Assembly (NCBI RefSeq): GCF_028473745.1
Contig: NZ_CP101137.1
Span: forward strand, 6,448,001 to 6,512,000
DNA from: Streptomyces sp. M92
Lineage (GTDB): Bacteria > Actinomycetota > Actinomycetes > Streptomycetales > Streptomycetaceae
Direction: 5' to 3'
Length of the DNA stretch: 64,000 bases
Below are positions 42,091 to 49,993 of this stretch, in pieces (the stretch's first letter is position 1; every line of letters starts with the position of its first letter). Made by a program: the position numbers and the translations under genes. The notes beneath the pieces were generated by a model. It was not told where the DNA came from and did no database searches. It saw only the letters and a program-made list of their open reading frames with translations.

Positions 42091-43580
42091 TCCGGCTGCG
42101 TCTGCGTGTTCAGCTCACGCAGGTGGACCCGCTTGGCCGGGTCGGTGCGCCGGTCGCTGAGCTTGAGGACGTCGAAGCCCTTGGCGATGTCGTTCGAGTA
42201 GATGTAGCCGTTGTAGTAGTACGCCGACCACGAGCCGCCGGTGGAGATGGTCTCCGTGCTCAGCGGGCCGCGCTCGAAGTAGGCGATCTCCTTCGGGTGC
42301 TCGGAGTCGGTGAACTCCCAGACGGAGACGCCGCCCTGGTACCAGGCCTGGACCATGATGTCGCGGCCCTTGACCGGGATCAGCGAGCCGTTGTGGGCGA
42401 CGCAGTTCTCCGTGTCCGCCTGGTGGCGGGGGATCTTGAAGTAGCTGCGGAAGACCAGCTCGCGGTGGTCTCCCCGGCCGACGATGTCGTAGATGCCGTC
42501 GGCGCCGCGGTTCGGGCCGACCTCCGCGTTGCAGGTGGCGGCGCCGCCGCCGCCCAGCTCGTCGGTGAAGACGACCTTGTCCGCCTTCTGGTTGAAGGTC
42601 GCCGAGTGCCAGAACGCGAAGTTGACGTTGTCCTGGACGCGGTCGATGACCTTCGGGCGCTCGGGGTCCTTGATGGAGAACAGGATGCCGTCGCCCATGC
42701 AGGCGCCCGCCGCGAGGTCCTTCGAGGGCAGGACGGTGATGTCGTGGCAGCCGGTGGTCTTGGAGACGCCCGGGTTGACCGGGCCGCCCGGGTTGCCGCC
42801 GCCGTCGGGGCCCTCCCCCGGGAACAGCACCGGGAAGTCCACGACGGCCGCCCGCTCGGGCGCCTTGCGGGGCACCTTGATGACGGAGATGCCGTCGTGC
42901 GGAGGCTGGCAGTCCGGGTAGGCGGCGTTCGGCGAGTACGAGGAGACGTAGACGTAGACGTTCCTGCGCTCGGGCACCAGCGTGTGGGTGTGGGAACCGC
43001 AGGCGGTCTCGACGGCCGCCACGTACTTCGGGTTCCGCTTGTCGCTGATGTCGAAGACCTTCATGCCCTCCCAGGAGGACTTCTCGGTCGCCGGCTGCGT
43101 GGTGCTGTTGCAACTGCTGTCGCTGCGCGAGGAGTCGGTCGACAGGAAGAGCAGGTCTCCGGAGACGGAGATGTCGTTCTGCGAGCCGGGACACAGCACC
43201 TGGGCGACGGTCTTCGGCTTCTTCGGGTTCTTGATGTCGAAGATGCGGAAGCCGTCGTAGTTGCCGGCGAAAGCGTACCGGCCCTGGAAGGCCAGGTCCG
43301 AATTGGTGCCGGGCAGCGCGTCCTTGGGGATGTTGGCCAGGTGCTCGATGTTGTCCGAGTGGACTATCCGGTCCACGCCGGGTATCTCGCCGCCCTCGAT
43401 GGCGTCGCGCGCTTCGGCGCGGGCGCTCTTGGACACCTCCTTCGACTTCGCCGGGGCGTCCCCGGGGTCGGGGGTCGCCACGGCCGGACCGGCCGTGAGC
43501 AGCGCGGACAGGAGACCGGCGGCGGCCGCCGCGACTCCCAGGCGTCTGCGCCGCGTTCGCGGGTCGCTCAACAGGATCAC
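42078..43580 (-). CDS. Secreted LVIVD repeat protein
   Basis: A 500-residue exported protein. The signal peptide (RTRRRRLGVAAAAAGLLSAL, probable cleavage near residue 36 after AVA) is followed by repeated blades such as RIFDIKNPKKPKTVAQV, KVFDISDKRNPKYVAAV and VFDVLKL-like segments. These are typical of the LVIVD/beta-propeller family of surface proteins. A CxxS/CNSTTQ region and SGSWSAYYYNGYIYSND occur too. The GTG start follows GGGAGGAAACA. It is divergent from a DUF305 lipoprotein gene, a pairing often seen in actinobacteria. The role is unknown; metal or surface-associated functions are possible. Confidence 0.85.
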   Translation of the reverse strand: MILLSDPRTRRRRLGVAAAAAGLLSALLTAGPAVATPDPGDAPAKSKEVSKSARAEARDAIEGGEIPGVDRIVHSDNIEHLANIPKDALPGTNSDLAFQGRYAFAGNYDGFRIFDIKNPKKPKTVAQVLCPGSQNDISVSGDLLFLSTDSSRSDSSCNSTTQPATEKSSWEGMKVFDISDKRNPKYVAAVETACGSHTHTLVPERRNVYVYVSSYSPNAAYPDCQPPHDGISVIKVPRKAPERAAVVDFPVLFPGEGPDGGGNPGGPVNPGVSKTTGCHDITVLPSKDLAAGACMGDGILFSIKDPERPKVIDRVQDNVNFAFWHSATFNQKADKVVFTDELGGGGAATCNAEVGPNRGADGIYDIVGRGDHRELVFRSYFKIPRHQADTENCVAHNGSLIPVKGRDIMVQAWYQGGVSVWEFTDSEHPKEIAYFERGPLSTETISTGGSWSAYYYNGYIYSNDIAKGFDVLKLSDRRTDPAKRVHLRELNTQTQPDYFD

Positions 43581-43596
43581 TGTTTCCTCCCTACGT

Positions 43597-43613
43597 CCGT
43601 TCCGACGGAACGG
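43597..43613. promoter_or_regulatory. 17-bp perfect palindrome upstream of the LVIVD gene
   Basis: CCGTTCCG-A-CGGAACGG is a perfect 8-1-8 palindrome, 16 bases upstream of the LVIVD start codon and just outside its ribosome site. It lies in the divergent region shared with the DUF305 gene, so it may be an operator for both. Confidence 0.5.
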
Positions 43614-43803
43614 TTCACGCACCACCGCAGTATCGTCTTCGCCATGCTCATACCAACAGGGGGCAACGGGCTCGTGATGAAGTTTTTTGATCAGTGACAC
43701 GCGGAAGCGTGCTAAGACGGTCATCGCACTCACGAGGTGCTCCGCCGCACGAGGCGCTCCACGCCCCTGCCCCAGGGGGACGAACAAGCCACAGGAGGTC
43801 GTT

Positions 43804-44460
43804 GTGTCCTTCCGCTCCGCGTCGACCCGCGCGTCGCTCGTCACGGCCGCACTGACCACGCTGGCCGTACTCGGGCTCGGGGCCTGCGAGTCCGGCACCG
43901 ACGGGGGGAAGGCGGCCGCGGCCGGGCCCTCGGTGATCGCTCCCGGCGAGCCGGGCGGTGAGAACCGGACGCTCTCCGCCGAGGAGGCCCAGAAGCAGCG
44001 CGCCGACGACGACTCCCCCAACTCGGCGGACGTCTCCTACGCGCGGATGATGATCCAGCACCACGCCCAGGCCCTGGAGATGACCGAGCTGGCGCCGGAG
44101 CAGGCCGCCTCCAGCCAGGTCAAGAAGCTCGCCGAACGGATCTCCGCGGCCCAGGGGCCGGAGATCGGTGCGATGAGGGGCTGGCTGAAGACCCACGGCG
44201 AGAAGGAGACGGACGGCGGGCACGACCACGCCGCGATGCCGGGCATGGCGACCGGGACCCAGCTGGAGAAGCTGCGCGAGGCCCGGGGCGAGGCGTTCGA
44301 CCAGCTCTTCCTGACGCTGATGATCACTCACCACGAGGGTGCGATCACCATGGCGACCGACGTCAAGTCGCAGGGCAACAACGTGCGGATCGAGGAGATG
44401 GCCGACGACGTGGTGGCCCAGCAGACCAGCGAGATCTCGCGGATGCGCCGGATGCTGTGA
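43804..44460 (+). CDS. DUF305 domain lipoprotein
   Basis: A 218-residue exported lipoprotein. The lipobox is LGLGAC with C28. Two DUF305 repeats follow, each with a His-His pair: SYARMMIQHHAQALEM (about residues 80-95) and TLMITHHEGAITMA (about 178-191). Between them is a metal-rich linker GGHDHAAMPGMA with His and Met residues, which suggests copper or another soft metal. The GTG start follows AGGAGG by 5 bases. It is divergent from the LVIVD gene. Confidence 0.88.
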   Translation: MSFRSASTRASLVTAALTTLAVLGLGACESGTDGGKAAAAGPSVIAPGEPGGENRTLSAEEAQKQRADDDSPNSADVSYARMMIQHHAQALEMTELAPEQAASSQVKKLAERISAAQGPEIGAMRGWLKTHGEKETDGGHDHAAMPGMATGTQLEKLREARGEAFDQLFLTLMITHHEGAITMATDVKSQGNNVRIEEMADDVVAQQTSEISRMRRML

Positions 44461-44478
44461 CGGTCCGCCGGCCGACCG

Positions 44479-45000
44479 TCAGCGACGCGCGCGGCGCGGG
44501 GCCAGGAAACCCTCGTCGCGCGCCTGGCCGATCAGTCTGAGCGACCTGCGCCGGCTGTGCCCGGTAGCGCGCATCACCGCGAGGACCGGGTCGCCGCCCT
44601 CCTCCCGGGCCGCCCGGTACTCCCGCGCGACGAGCCGGCGCCCCTCCCTGCCGCCCGGCCAGGCGGGGCGGGCGCGCCGCGAACCGGGCGACGCGGCCGC
44701 ACAACCGCCCGGCACGCAGGCGTCGAACAGCGGACTCTCCAGCCAATCGGCGAGTACGGCGAGGTCGTCGAGGGACAGCGGCGGCCGGGCCCGCACGTCC
44801 TCGACGCGCACCCCCCGACCGGACAGCACGGCGAGCGCCTCCAGCCGGGCGCCGTCGGCGAAGGTGAGCCGGACGTCGAACCACGCGGTGGCGGTGGCAC
44901 CCTCGCGCACCACCCAGGTCTGCCGCACGGACATCTCGCCGTCGTCCGGACAGCGATCGGAAAGCTGAAGAGAACGATCAACGATCGATGCGTCGGGCAT
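44479..45000 (-). CDS. DUF6214-like protein
   Basis: A 173-residue soluble protein of unknown function, matching the streptomycete DUF6214 pattern. The N-terminal half is beta-rich (VRQTWVVREGATATAWFDV). The C-terminal third is basic with a helix-turn-helix-like stretch, DPVLAVMRATGHSRRRSLRL, so DNA binding is possible. A TACTTT box on the minus strand lies 6 bases before the ATG and there is no ribosome site, suggesting a leaderless transcript. It is convergent with the DUF305 gene. Confidence 0.65.
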   Translation of the reverse strand: MPDASIVDRSLQLSDRCPDDGEMSVRQTWVVREGATATAWFDVRLTFADGARLEALAVLSGRGVRVEDVRARPPLSLDDLAVLADWLESPLFDACVPGGCAAASPGSRRARPAWPGGREGRRLVAREYRAAREEGGDPVLAVMRATGHSRRRSLRLIGQARDEGFLAPRRARR

Positions 45001-45158
45001 ACACAGAAAGTAACCGCATGATCACATTCCATACGAACGGAACACGCACGGAACACGCGCCGTTCACCGGGCGCAGCACCCTGTCAGCGCAGCGGGGACG
45101 GTGGGATGCTGGAGACCCAGCGACCTGACTCCGCCCGCCCCGGACAAGGAGTTCCGCC

Positions 45159-46511
45159 GTGCTGCGTGTCGCCGTCGTCGGCTCGGGACCGAGCGGGTGC
45201 TACACCGCGCAGAGCCTCGTCCAGCTCGGCCAGGAGGTGCGCGTCGACGTCCTGGACCGGCTGCCGTGCCCGTACGGGCTGGTGCGGTACGGCGTGGCCC
45301 CCGACCACGAGAAGATCAAGTCACTCCAGAACGCCCTGCGTACGGTGCTGGAGCACGAGCGGGTGCGGTTCCTCGGCGCGGTCCCGGTCGGCAGCGGCGG
45401 AGTACCGGCCGCCCGGCTGCGGGAGCTGTACCACGCGGTGGTGTACTGCGTGGGCGCCGCCGCCGACCGGCGGCTGGGCATCCCCGGCGAGGACCTGCCG
45501 GGCAGCTGGTCGGCGACCGAGTTCGTGTCCTGGTACAGCGCCCATCCGGACGCCGTGGACGCGGGGTTCCTGAGCGGTGTGCGGTCGGCGGTGGTGATCG
45601 GGGTGGGCAACGTCGCCGTCGACGTGGCGCGGATGCTGGTGCGCGGGGCGGCGGAGCTGCGGGGTACCGACGTTCCGCAGGCCGCCCTGGACACCTTCGC
45701 CGCCGGCCGGGTGTCCGATGTGCACATCGTGGGCCGCAGGGGGCCTTCGCAGGCCCGCTTCACCACCAAGGAACTGCGCGAGCTGGGCGCCCTGCCGGAC
45801 ACGGCCGTGCTGGTGGAGCCGGCCGAGCCGGCGCTGGACCCGGCGTTCCGTGACCCCTCGGGGCTGCCCGGCACGCGGCGCCGCAACGTGGAGGTGCTGC
45901 GGGGCTGGGCCGGCCGGCCCGCACCGGACGCCGCCCGCCGGCTCCGCCTGCGCTTCTTCCTGCGCCCGGTGGAGCTGATCGCGGGCGCCGACGGCCGGGT
46001 GGGCGCCGTGCGCTTCGAGCGGACCCGGCCGGACGGGCGCGGAGGAGTCACCGGCACCGGGCGCTACGAGGAGATCGAGGCCGGGCTGGTGCTGCGGTCG
46101 GTGGGCTACCGCGGAGTGCCGCTGGAAGGACTGCCGTTCGACGCCGCGAGCGGGACGGTGCCGCACCGGGCGGGGCGGGTGCTGCGCGCGGATGCCGTCG
46201 CGCCCGGCGAGTACGTGGCCGGCTGGATCAAGCGGGGCCCGACGGGGGTCATCGGCACCAACCGGCCCTGCGCGAAGGAGACGGTGACGTCCCTGCTGGC
46301 GGACGCCCCCGCACTCGTACGGCGGGACCTCCCCACGGGTGATCCCCTCGGACCGCTGCGGGCCGAAGGCGTCGAGCCGGTCGAGTGGAGCGGCTGGCGG
46401 GGCATCGAGCGGGCCGAGGCGGAACTCGGGGCCTCACTGGGGCGGCACGTCGTGAAGCTGTCCGACTGGAAGTCGCTGCTGGCGGCGGCGCGCGGGGCGG
46501 CGGTCCGATAG
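45159..46511 (+). CDS. FprA-like NADPH:ferredoxin/adrenodoxin reductase
   Basis: A 450-residue FAD-dependent reductase of the adrenodoxin reductase/FprA type. The FAD motif is VAVVGSGPSGCYTA (residues 3-16), followed by LPCPYGLVRYGVAPDH, which is diagnostic for this family. The NADP domain has VIGVGNVAVDVARML and the pair VGRRGPSQARFT. The C-terminal GWIKRGPTGVIGTN contacts the flavin. It would pass electrons from NADPH to a ferredoxin, for instance for cytochrome P450s. No ferredoxin or P450 gene is adjacent. The GTG start follows AAGGAG by 7 bases. Confidence 0.93.
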   Translation: MLRVAVVGSGPSGCYTAQSLVQLGQEVRVDVLDRLPCPYGLVRYGVAPDHEKIKSLQNALRTVLEHERVRFLGAVPVGSGGVPAARLRELYHAVVYCVGAAADRRLGIPGEDLPGSWSATEFVSWYSAHPDAVDAGFLSGVRSAVVIGVGNVAVDVARMLVRGAAELRGTDVPQAALDTFAAGRVSDVHIVGRRGPSQARFTTKELRELGALPDTAVLVEPAEPALDPAFRDPSGLPGTRRRNVEVLRGWAGRPAPDAARRLRLRFFLRPVELIAGADGRVGAVRFERTRPDGRGGVTGTGRYEEIEAGLVLRSVGYRGVPLEGLPFDAASGTVPHRAGRVLRADAVAPGEYVAGWIKRGPTGVIGTNRPCAKETVTSLLADAPALVRRDLPTGDPLGPLRAEGVEPVEWSGWRGIERAEAELGASLGRHVVKLSDWKSLLAAARGAAVR

Positions 46512-46527
46512 CTCCTCGCGAACGCCG

Positions 46528-46890
46528 TCAGCCGGTGCCGAGACGGGCGGCCTGACGGGCCGCCGCCGCCAGCAGGGCGTCCAGCAGCCCCGGGAACAGC
46601 GCGTCCAGGTCGTCCCTGCGCAGGCCGTTCATCTTGGCCGTGCCCCGGTAGGTCTGCCGGATCACCCCGCTCTCCCTCAGTACCCGGAAGTGGTGCGTGG
46701 TCGTGGACTTCGTCACCGGCAGGACGAAGTGGGAGCAGGACAGGAGCGCGTCACTGTCGGCGGCGAGTTCCCGCACGATCCGCAGCCGCATCGGATCGGA
46801 GAGCGCGTGCAGCACTCCTTCCAGCCGGATGTCGTCGCGCGCCGGGTGGGGCAGAGCGCGGGTGCCGGCGGCGGGAACGGCGGGGGTCAC
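46528..46890 (-). CDS. ArsR family transcriptional regulator
   Basis: A 120-residue winged-helix repressor. LEGVLHALSDPMRLRIVREL opens the domain, the recognition helix is KSTTTHHFRVLRESGVI, and the wing is YRGTAKMNGLR. The cysteine in LLSCSHF is not in a CVC metal motif, so redox or small-molecule sensing is more likely than arsenic. The GTG at 46890 follows GGAG by 6 bases. It is divergent from an old yellow enzyme gene and GTCGTAC/GTACGAC repeats lie between them. Confidence 0.88.
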   Translation of the reverse strand: MTPAVPAAGTRALPHPARDDIRLEGVLHALSDPMRLRIVRELAADSDALLSCSHFVLPVTKSTTTHHFRVLRESGVIRQTYRGTAKMNGLRRDDLDALFPGLLDALLAAAARQAARLGTG

Positions 46891-46953
46891 GGCGGCTCCA
46901 GTTGGTCCGGGAGGGGCCCACTGTCCGGCAGGGGCTCCGACTGAGGCCTCATT

Positions 46954-47008
46954 GTACGAAAGGCATCGTAGTTTGACACCCGTCGTACTACGAGGGTTAT
47001 CGTACGAC
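46954..47008 (+). promoter_or_regulatory. Old yellow enzyme promoter with ArsR-type inverted repeats
   Basis: A consensus -35 TTGACA (46973-46978) and a -10 near TTATCGT (46997-47003) form a promoter toward 47044. The half-sites GTCGTAC (46982-46988) and GTACGAC (47002-47008) are exact inverted copies flanking and covering the -10. Another GTACGA (46954-46959) and TCGTA (46966-46970) lie upstream. This is a likely operator for the divergent ArsR protein. Confidence 0.6.
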
Positions 47009-47043
47009 CGTTCCTTCCGCCCCGACCAAGGGAGCAGCCCGCC

Positions 47044-48123
47044 ATGAACGCCCTCTTCCAGCCCCTCCAGCTGCGCGACACCACGATTCCCAACCGGATC
47101 TGGATGTCGCCGATGTGCCAGTACTCCGCCGCGCCGGAGGGCCCCATGGCGGGCGTCCCGGGCGACTGGCACTTCGCGCACTACGGCGCCCGCGCGGTCG
47201 GCGGCACCGGGCTGATCGTCGTCGAGGCCACCGGCGTGTCGCCCGAGGGCCGGATCTCCCCGCAGGACCTGGGCCTGTGGAACGACACCCAGACCGAGGC
47301 CTTCCGGCGGATCACGGACTTCCTGCGCTCGCAGGGGACGGTGCCGGCGATCCAGCTGGCCCACGCGGGCCGCAAGGCCTCGACCGCGCAGCCCTGGAAG
47401 GGCGGGGCGCCGGTCGGCCCGGAGGCGCACGGCTGGCAGCCGGTGGCGCCGAGCGCGCTGCCCTTCGACGACCGCCACCCGGCGCCGACCGAGCTGGCCT
47501 CCACGCAGATCCAGGAGATCGTCGGACAGTTCGCGGACGCGGCCCGCCGGGCCCTCGCCGCCGGTTTCGAGATCGTGGAGATCCACGGCGCCCACGGCTA
47601 CCTGATCCACGAGTTCCTGTCGCCGCACTCCAACCACCGCACCGACGCCTACGGCGGCTCGTACGAGAACCGCACCCGCTTCGCCCTCGAGGTCGTCGAC
47701 GCCGTACGGGCGGTGTGGCCGGACGACAAGCCGCTGTTCTTCCGGATCTCGGCGACCGACTGGCTGGAGGAGGGCGGCTGGACACCCGAGGACACCGTCC
47801 GCTTCGCCCGCGACCTCCAGACCCACGGCATCGACCTCCTCGACGTCTCCACGGGCGGCAACGCCCCGCGCGTGAGGATCCCCACCGGCCCCGGGTACCA
47901 GGTGCCGTTCGCCGAGCGCGTCAAGGCCGGGACCACGCTGCCGGTCGCCGCCGTCGGCATGATCACCGACGCCGGGCAGGCCGAGAAGGTCCTGGCCAAC
48001 GGCGAGGCCGACGCTGTACTGCTGGGCCGCGAGTTGCTGCGCGAGCCTTCGTGGGGGCAGCACGCGGCGCGGGAGTTGGGCGACGCGGTCCGGATGCCGG
48101 ACCAGTACGGGTGGGCCGTCTGA
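47044..48123 (+). CDS. NADH:flavin oxidoreductase/old yellow enzyme (YqjM-like)
   Basis: A 359-residue FMN enzyme. MSPMCQYSA near residue 21 has the YqjM-type redox cysteine. LAHAGRKAST binds flavin, and HGAHGYLIHEFLSPHSNHRT carries the catalytic/substrate histidines. GNAPRVRIPTGPGYQV and the C-terminal LGRELLREPSW complete the pattern. Such enzymes reduce activated C=C bonds of enones and maleimides or nitro compounds using NAD(P)H, often as an electrophile-stress response. The ATG follows AAGGGAGCAG. Divergence from an ArsR regulator suggests induction by electrophiles. Confidence 0.92.
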   Translation: MNALFQPLQLRDTTIPNRIWMSPMCQYSAAPEGPMAGVPGDWHFAHYGARAVGGTGLIVVEATGVSPEGRISPQDLGLWNDTQTEAFRRITDFLRSQGTVPAIQLAHAGRKASTAQPWKGGAPVGPEAHGWQPVAPSALPFDDRHPAPTELASTQIQEIVGQFADAARRALAAGFEIVEIHGAHGYLIHEFLSPHSNHRTDAYGGSYENRTRFALEVVDAVRAVWPDDKPLFFRISATDWLEEGGWTPEDTVRFARDLQTHGIDLLDVSTGGNAPRVRIPTGPGYQVPFAERVKAGTTLPVAAVGMITDAGQAEKVLANGEADAVLLGRELLREPSWGQHAARELGDAVRMPDQYGWAV

Positions 48124-48144
48124 GGCGGAACGGCGTGCCAGACG

Positions 48145-48173
48145 TTGACCAGAAAGCGCTTACCCTCTACGGT
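48145..48173 (+). promoter_or_regulatory. Pectate lyase promoter with LacI-like operator in the spacer
   Basis: A -35 TTGACC (48145-48150), a 17-base spacer and a -10 TACGGT (48168-48173) form a good vegetative promoter. The spacer contains the palindromic octamer AAGCGCTT (48154-48161) within GAAAGCGCTTAC, a typical LacI-family core. The expected leader to the ATG is about 140 bases. Confidence 0.6.
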
Positions 48174-48320
48174 CCGTTCATCAGCATGACCGCTGCGGAC
48201 GCGATGTCCGGCAAGGCTCCACGCCTGCCCCATCGCGTCCACGCGGCGTCGAGCACCATGCACAGCGTTCACACACATGTTCCGTTCCACCCCCACTCCC
48301 CCCACGGAAGGGACCCGAAC

Positions 48321-49124
48321 ATGACTGCCGCGACACGCCCCCACGGGCGGCGACGCACCGCGACCGGCGCACTGGCCGCACTCGGATTATTAATTGGCAT
48401 GCTCATGACTACCGGAGCCGCCTCGGCGCAGGCCGCCACCTGGCCGACGCCCAACGGCAGCGAGGGCGTCTCCGCCACCATCCCGGTCTCCGGCACCAAG
48501 GACTACGGGATGAAGCGCCTCTACGGCACCGGTGACCTCGGCTCCGGCGGCCAGGACGAGGACCAGGGGCCGATCCTGGAACTGGCTCCCGGCGCCGTCC
48601 TCAAGAACGTGATCATCGGCGCCCCGGCCGCCGACGGCATCCACTGCAAGGGCAGCTGCACCCTGCAGAACGTCTGGTGGGAGGATGTCGGCGAGGACGC
48701 GGCGACCTTCCGCGGCTCCTCGTCGTCGAACGTCTACACGGTCACCGGCGGCGGCGCGAAGGAGGCCAGCGACAAGGTCTTCCAGTTCAACGGCGCCGGG
48801 ACGCTCAACGTGTCGGACTTCGCCGTGCGGAACTTCGGCACCTTCGTCCGCTCCTGCGGCAACTGCTCGACGCAGCACAAGCGGACCATCAACCTCGACT
48901 CGATCGAGGTGGGCTGGAAGGGCAGCCGGATCGCCGGCATCAACACCAACTACGGCGACAGCGCCACGCTGCGCGACATCACCGTCGTCGGGGACGACGA
49001 CGGGAAGATCGTCCCGTGCCAGAAGTACATCGGCAACGACGACGGCGACGAACCGGACTCGAACGGCTCGGGCCCCGACGGCACCCACTGCAGGTACGCG
49101 TCGTCGGACATCACCTACCAGTGA
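48321..49124 (+). CDS. Secreted pectate lyase (PL3) with two TTA codons
   Basis: A 267-residue exported polysaccharide lyase family 3 pectate lyase. The signal peptide has an Arg-rich start (HGRRRTATG) and cleaves near ASAQA-A (about residue 38). Mature motifs are PILELAPGAVLKNVIIG, DGIHCKGSCTLQNVWWEDV and TFVRSCGNCS, with cysteines that likely form disulfides. The gene cleaves pectate outside the cell. Codons 23 and 24, in the signal peptide core, are both TTA (48387-48392). The start follows GGAAGGGA. It is probably regulated both by a LacI-type repressor and by bldA-dependent translation. Its end overlaps the PaaX gene by 14 bases. Confidence 0.9.
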   Translation: MTAATRPHGRRRTATGALAALGLLIGMLMTTGAASAQAATWPTPNGSEGVSATIPVSGTKDYGMKRLYGTGDLGSGGQDEDQGPILELAPGAVLKNVIIGAPAADGIHCKGSCTLQNVWWEDVGEDAATFRGSSSSNVYTVTGGGAKEASDKVFQFNGAGTLNVSDFAVRNFGTFVRSCGNCSTQHKRTINLDSIEVGWKGSRIAGINTNYGDSATLRDITVVGDDDGKIVPCQKYIGNDDGDEPDSNGSGPDGTHCRYASSDITYQ

Positions 49125-49917
49125 CGCGCATGCGGACCTGCCCGGTCTGCTCCCGCTGGTATCGCGCGTAGGCCTCCCGCAGGGCCGCACCCGGCCAGTC
49201 GGACGGGAGGAGTTCGCCAGGCAGGACCGGGTCGGCCAGCAGATGGCGCACGACGGCCGCGAAGGCGGTGAGCCGGTCGGCCGGCCGCCGGACCCGGCCG
49301 ACCCGGTCGAGCAGCGCCCCGGCCGTGGCTGACCAGGCGTCCAGCGGCCACAGCTCCGCCGCCAGGTCGCGGGCCGGACGGGCCGGGCGCGAGGCGTGGC
49401 GCTCGGCCACCCGGTCCAGCTCGGCGGGGAGCGTACGGCACAGGTTGGCGGGGCGCAGCCACACGCCCTCCCGGAGTTCGGCCAGGCGCAGGGCGGTCAG
49501 CCGGGCCCGCAGGTCGGCGCGTTCGGCCGCGCCGCGTCCCGTGGCGGTGACCACGACCATCTCCCAGTCGCCCTCCCAGGCGCGCGTGTGCGGGCGCACG
49601 GCCTCGTCCTGGCGCCGCTGGCGCTCCAGCAGCCGCTCGCTGAGGCGGTAACCGGTGTCCGTGCGCCGCAGGTCACCGGCGGCGGTCATCCGGCTGAGCG
49701 CCGCGCGCGCGGTGGACCCACCGACGTCGAAGCCCTCCACCAGCCGCACCAGTTCCCGGGCCGACAGCTCGGGAGGATGCGCCCCGAGGAGCAGGCTCAG
49801 GACCACCGACCGCGCGGACAGCGGGCGCAGTGCGGGGTCGTCCGGGGGCGCGGGCTCGTTCACGGGCGCGGGCACGCGTCGCGCGTTTCCCTGAGCACGT
49901 ACCGGTCGTCGCTGCAC
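49111..49917 (-). CDS. PaaX family transcriptional regulator
   Basis: A 268-residue regulator of the PaaX type. The N-terminal winged helix is SVVLSLLLGAHPPELSARELVRLVEGF (in part: LGAHPPELSARELVRLVEGF) with the recognition stretch VGGSTARAALSRMTAAGDL and wing RRTDTGYRLSERL. A central domain has WEGDWEMVVV, the usual PaaX feature, and a C-terminal alpha domain follows. PaaX proteins repress aromatic or acyl-CoA catabolic genes and respond to acyl-CoA. It is divergent from an acyl-CoA dehydrogenase-like gene with a 40-bp perfect palindrome between. The GTG start at 49917 is provisional. Confidence 0.88.
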   Translation of the reverse strand: MQRRPVRAQGNARRVPAPVNEPAPPDDPALRPLSARSVVLSLLLGAHPPELSARELVRLVEGFDVGGSTARAALSRMTAAGDLRRTDTGYRLSERLLERQRRQDEAVRPHTRAWEGDWEMVVVTATGRGAAERADLRARLTALRLAELREGVWLRPANLCRTLPAELDRVAERHASRPARPARDLAAELWPLDAWSATAGALLDRVGRVRRPADRLTAFAAVVRHLLADPVLPGELLPSDWPGAALREAYARYQREQTGQVRMRVTGR

Positions 49918-49945
49918 ATGGACACGTACTCTACGCGCGTTCGCG

Positions 49946-49985
49946 GTGTTGCACTATTGCTGCGCCCGCAGCAATAGTGCAACAC
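49946..49985. promoter_or_regulatory. 40-bp perfect palindrome between PaaX and AidB-like genes
   Basis: GTGTTGCACTATTGCTGCG (49946-49964) and its exact reverse complement (49967-49985) enclose only CC. It lies between a minus-strand TAGAGT -10 for the PaaX gene (49928-49933) and the start of the acyl-CoA dehydrogenase-like gene (49994). It is very likely the operator for the PaaX protein. Confidence 0.75.
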
Positions 49986-49993
49986 TCGACGGT

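Noticed and set aside
43607..43636. GGAAC ... GTATCGTC considered as an ECF sigma promoter
   Set aside because: The spacing does not fit known SigE or SigR promoters, and GGAAC is simply one arm of the perfect palindrome at 43597-43613.
45037..45058. Repeated CGGAACACGC words upstream of the FprA-like gene
   Set aside because: Only two copies, no matching -10 element at a usable distance, and no palindromy.
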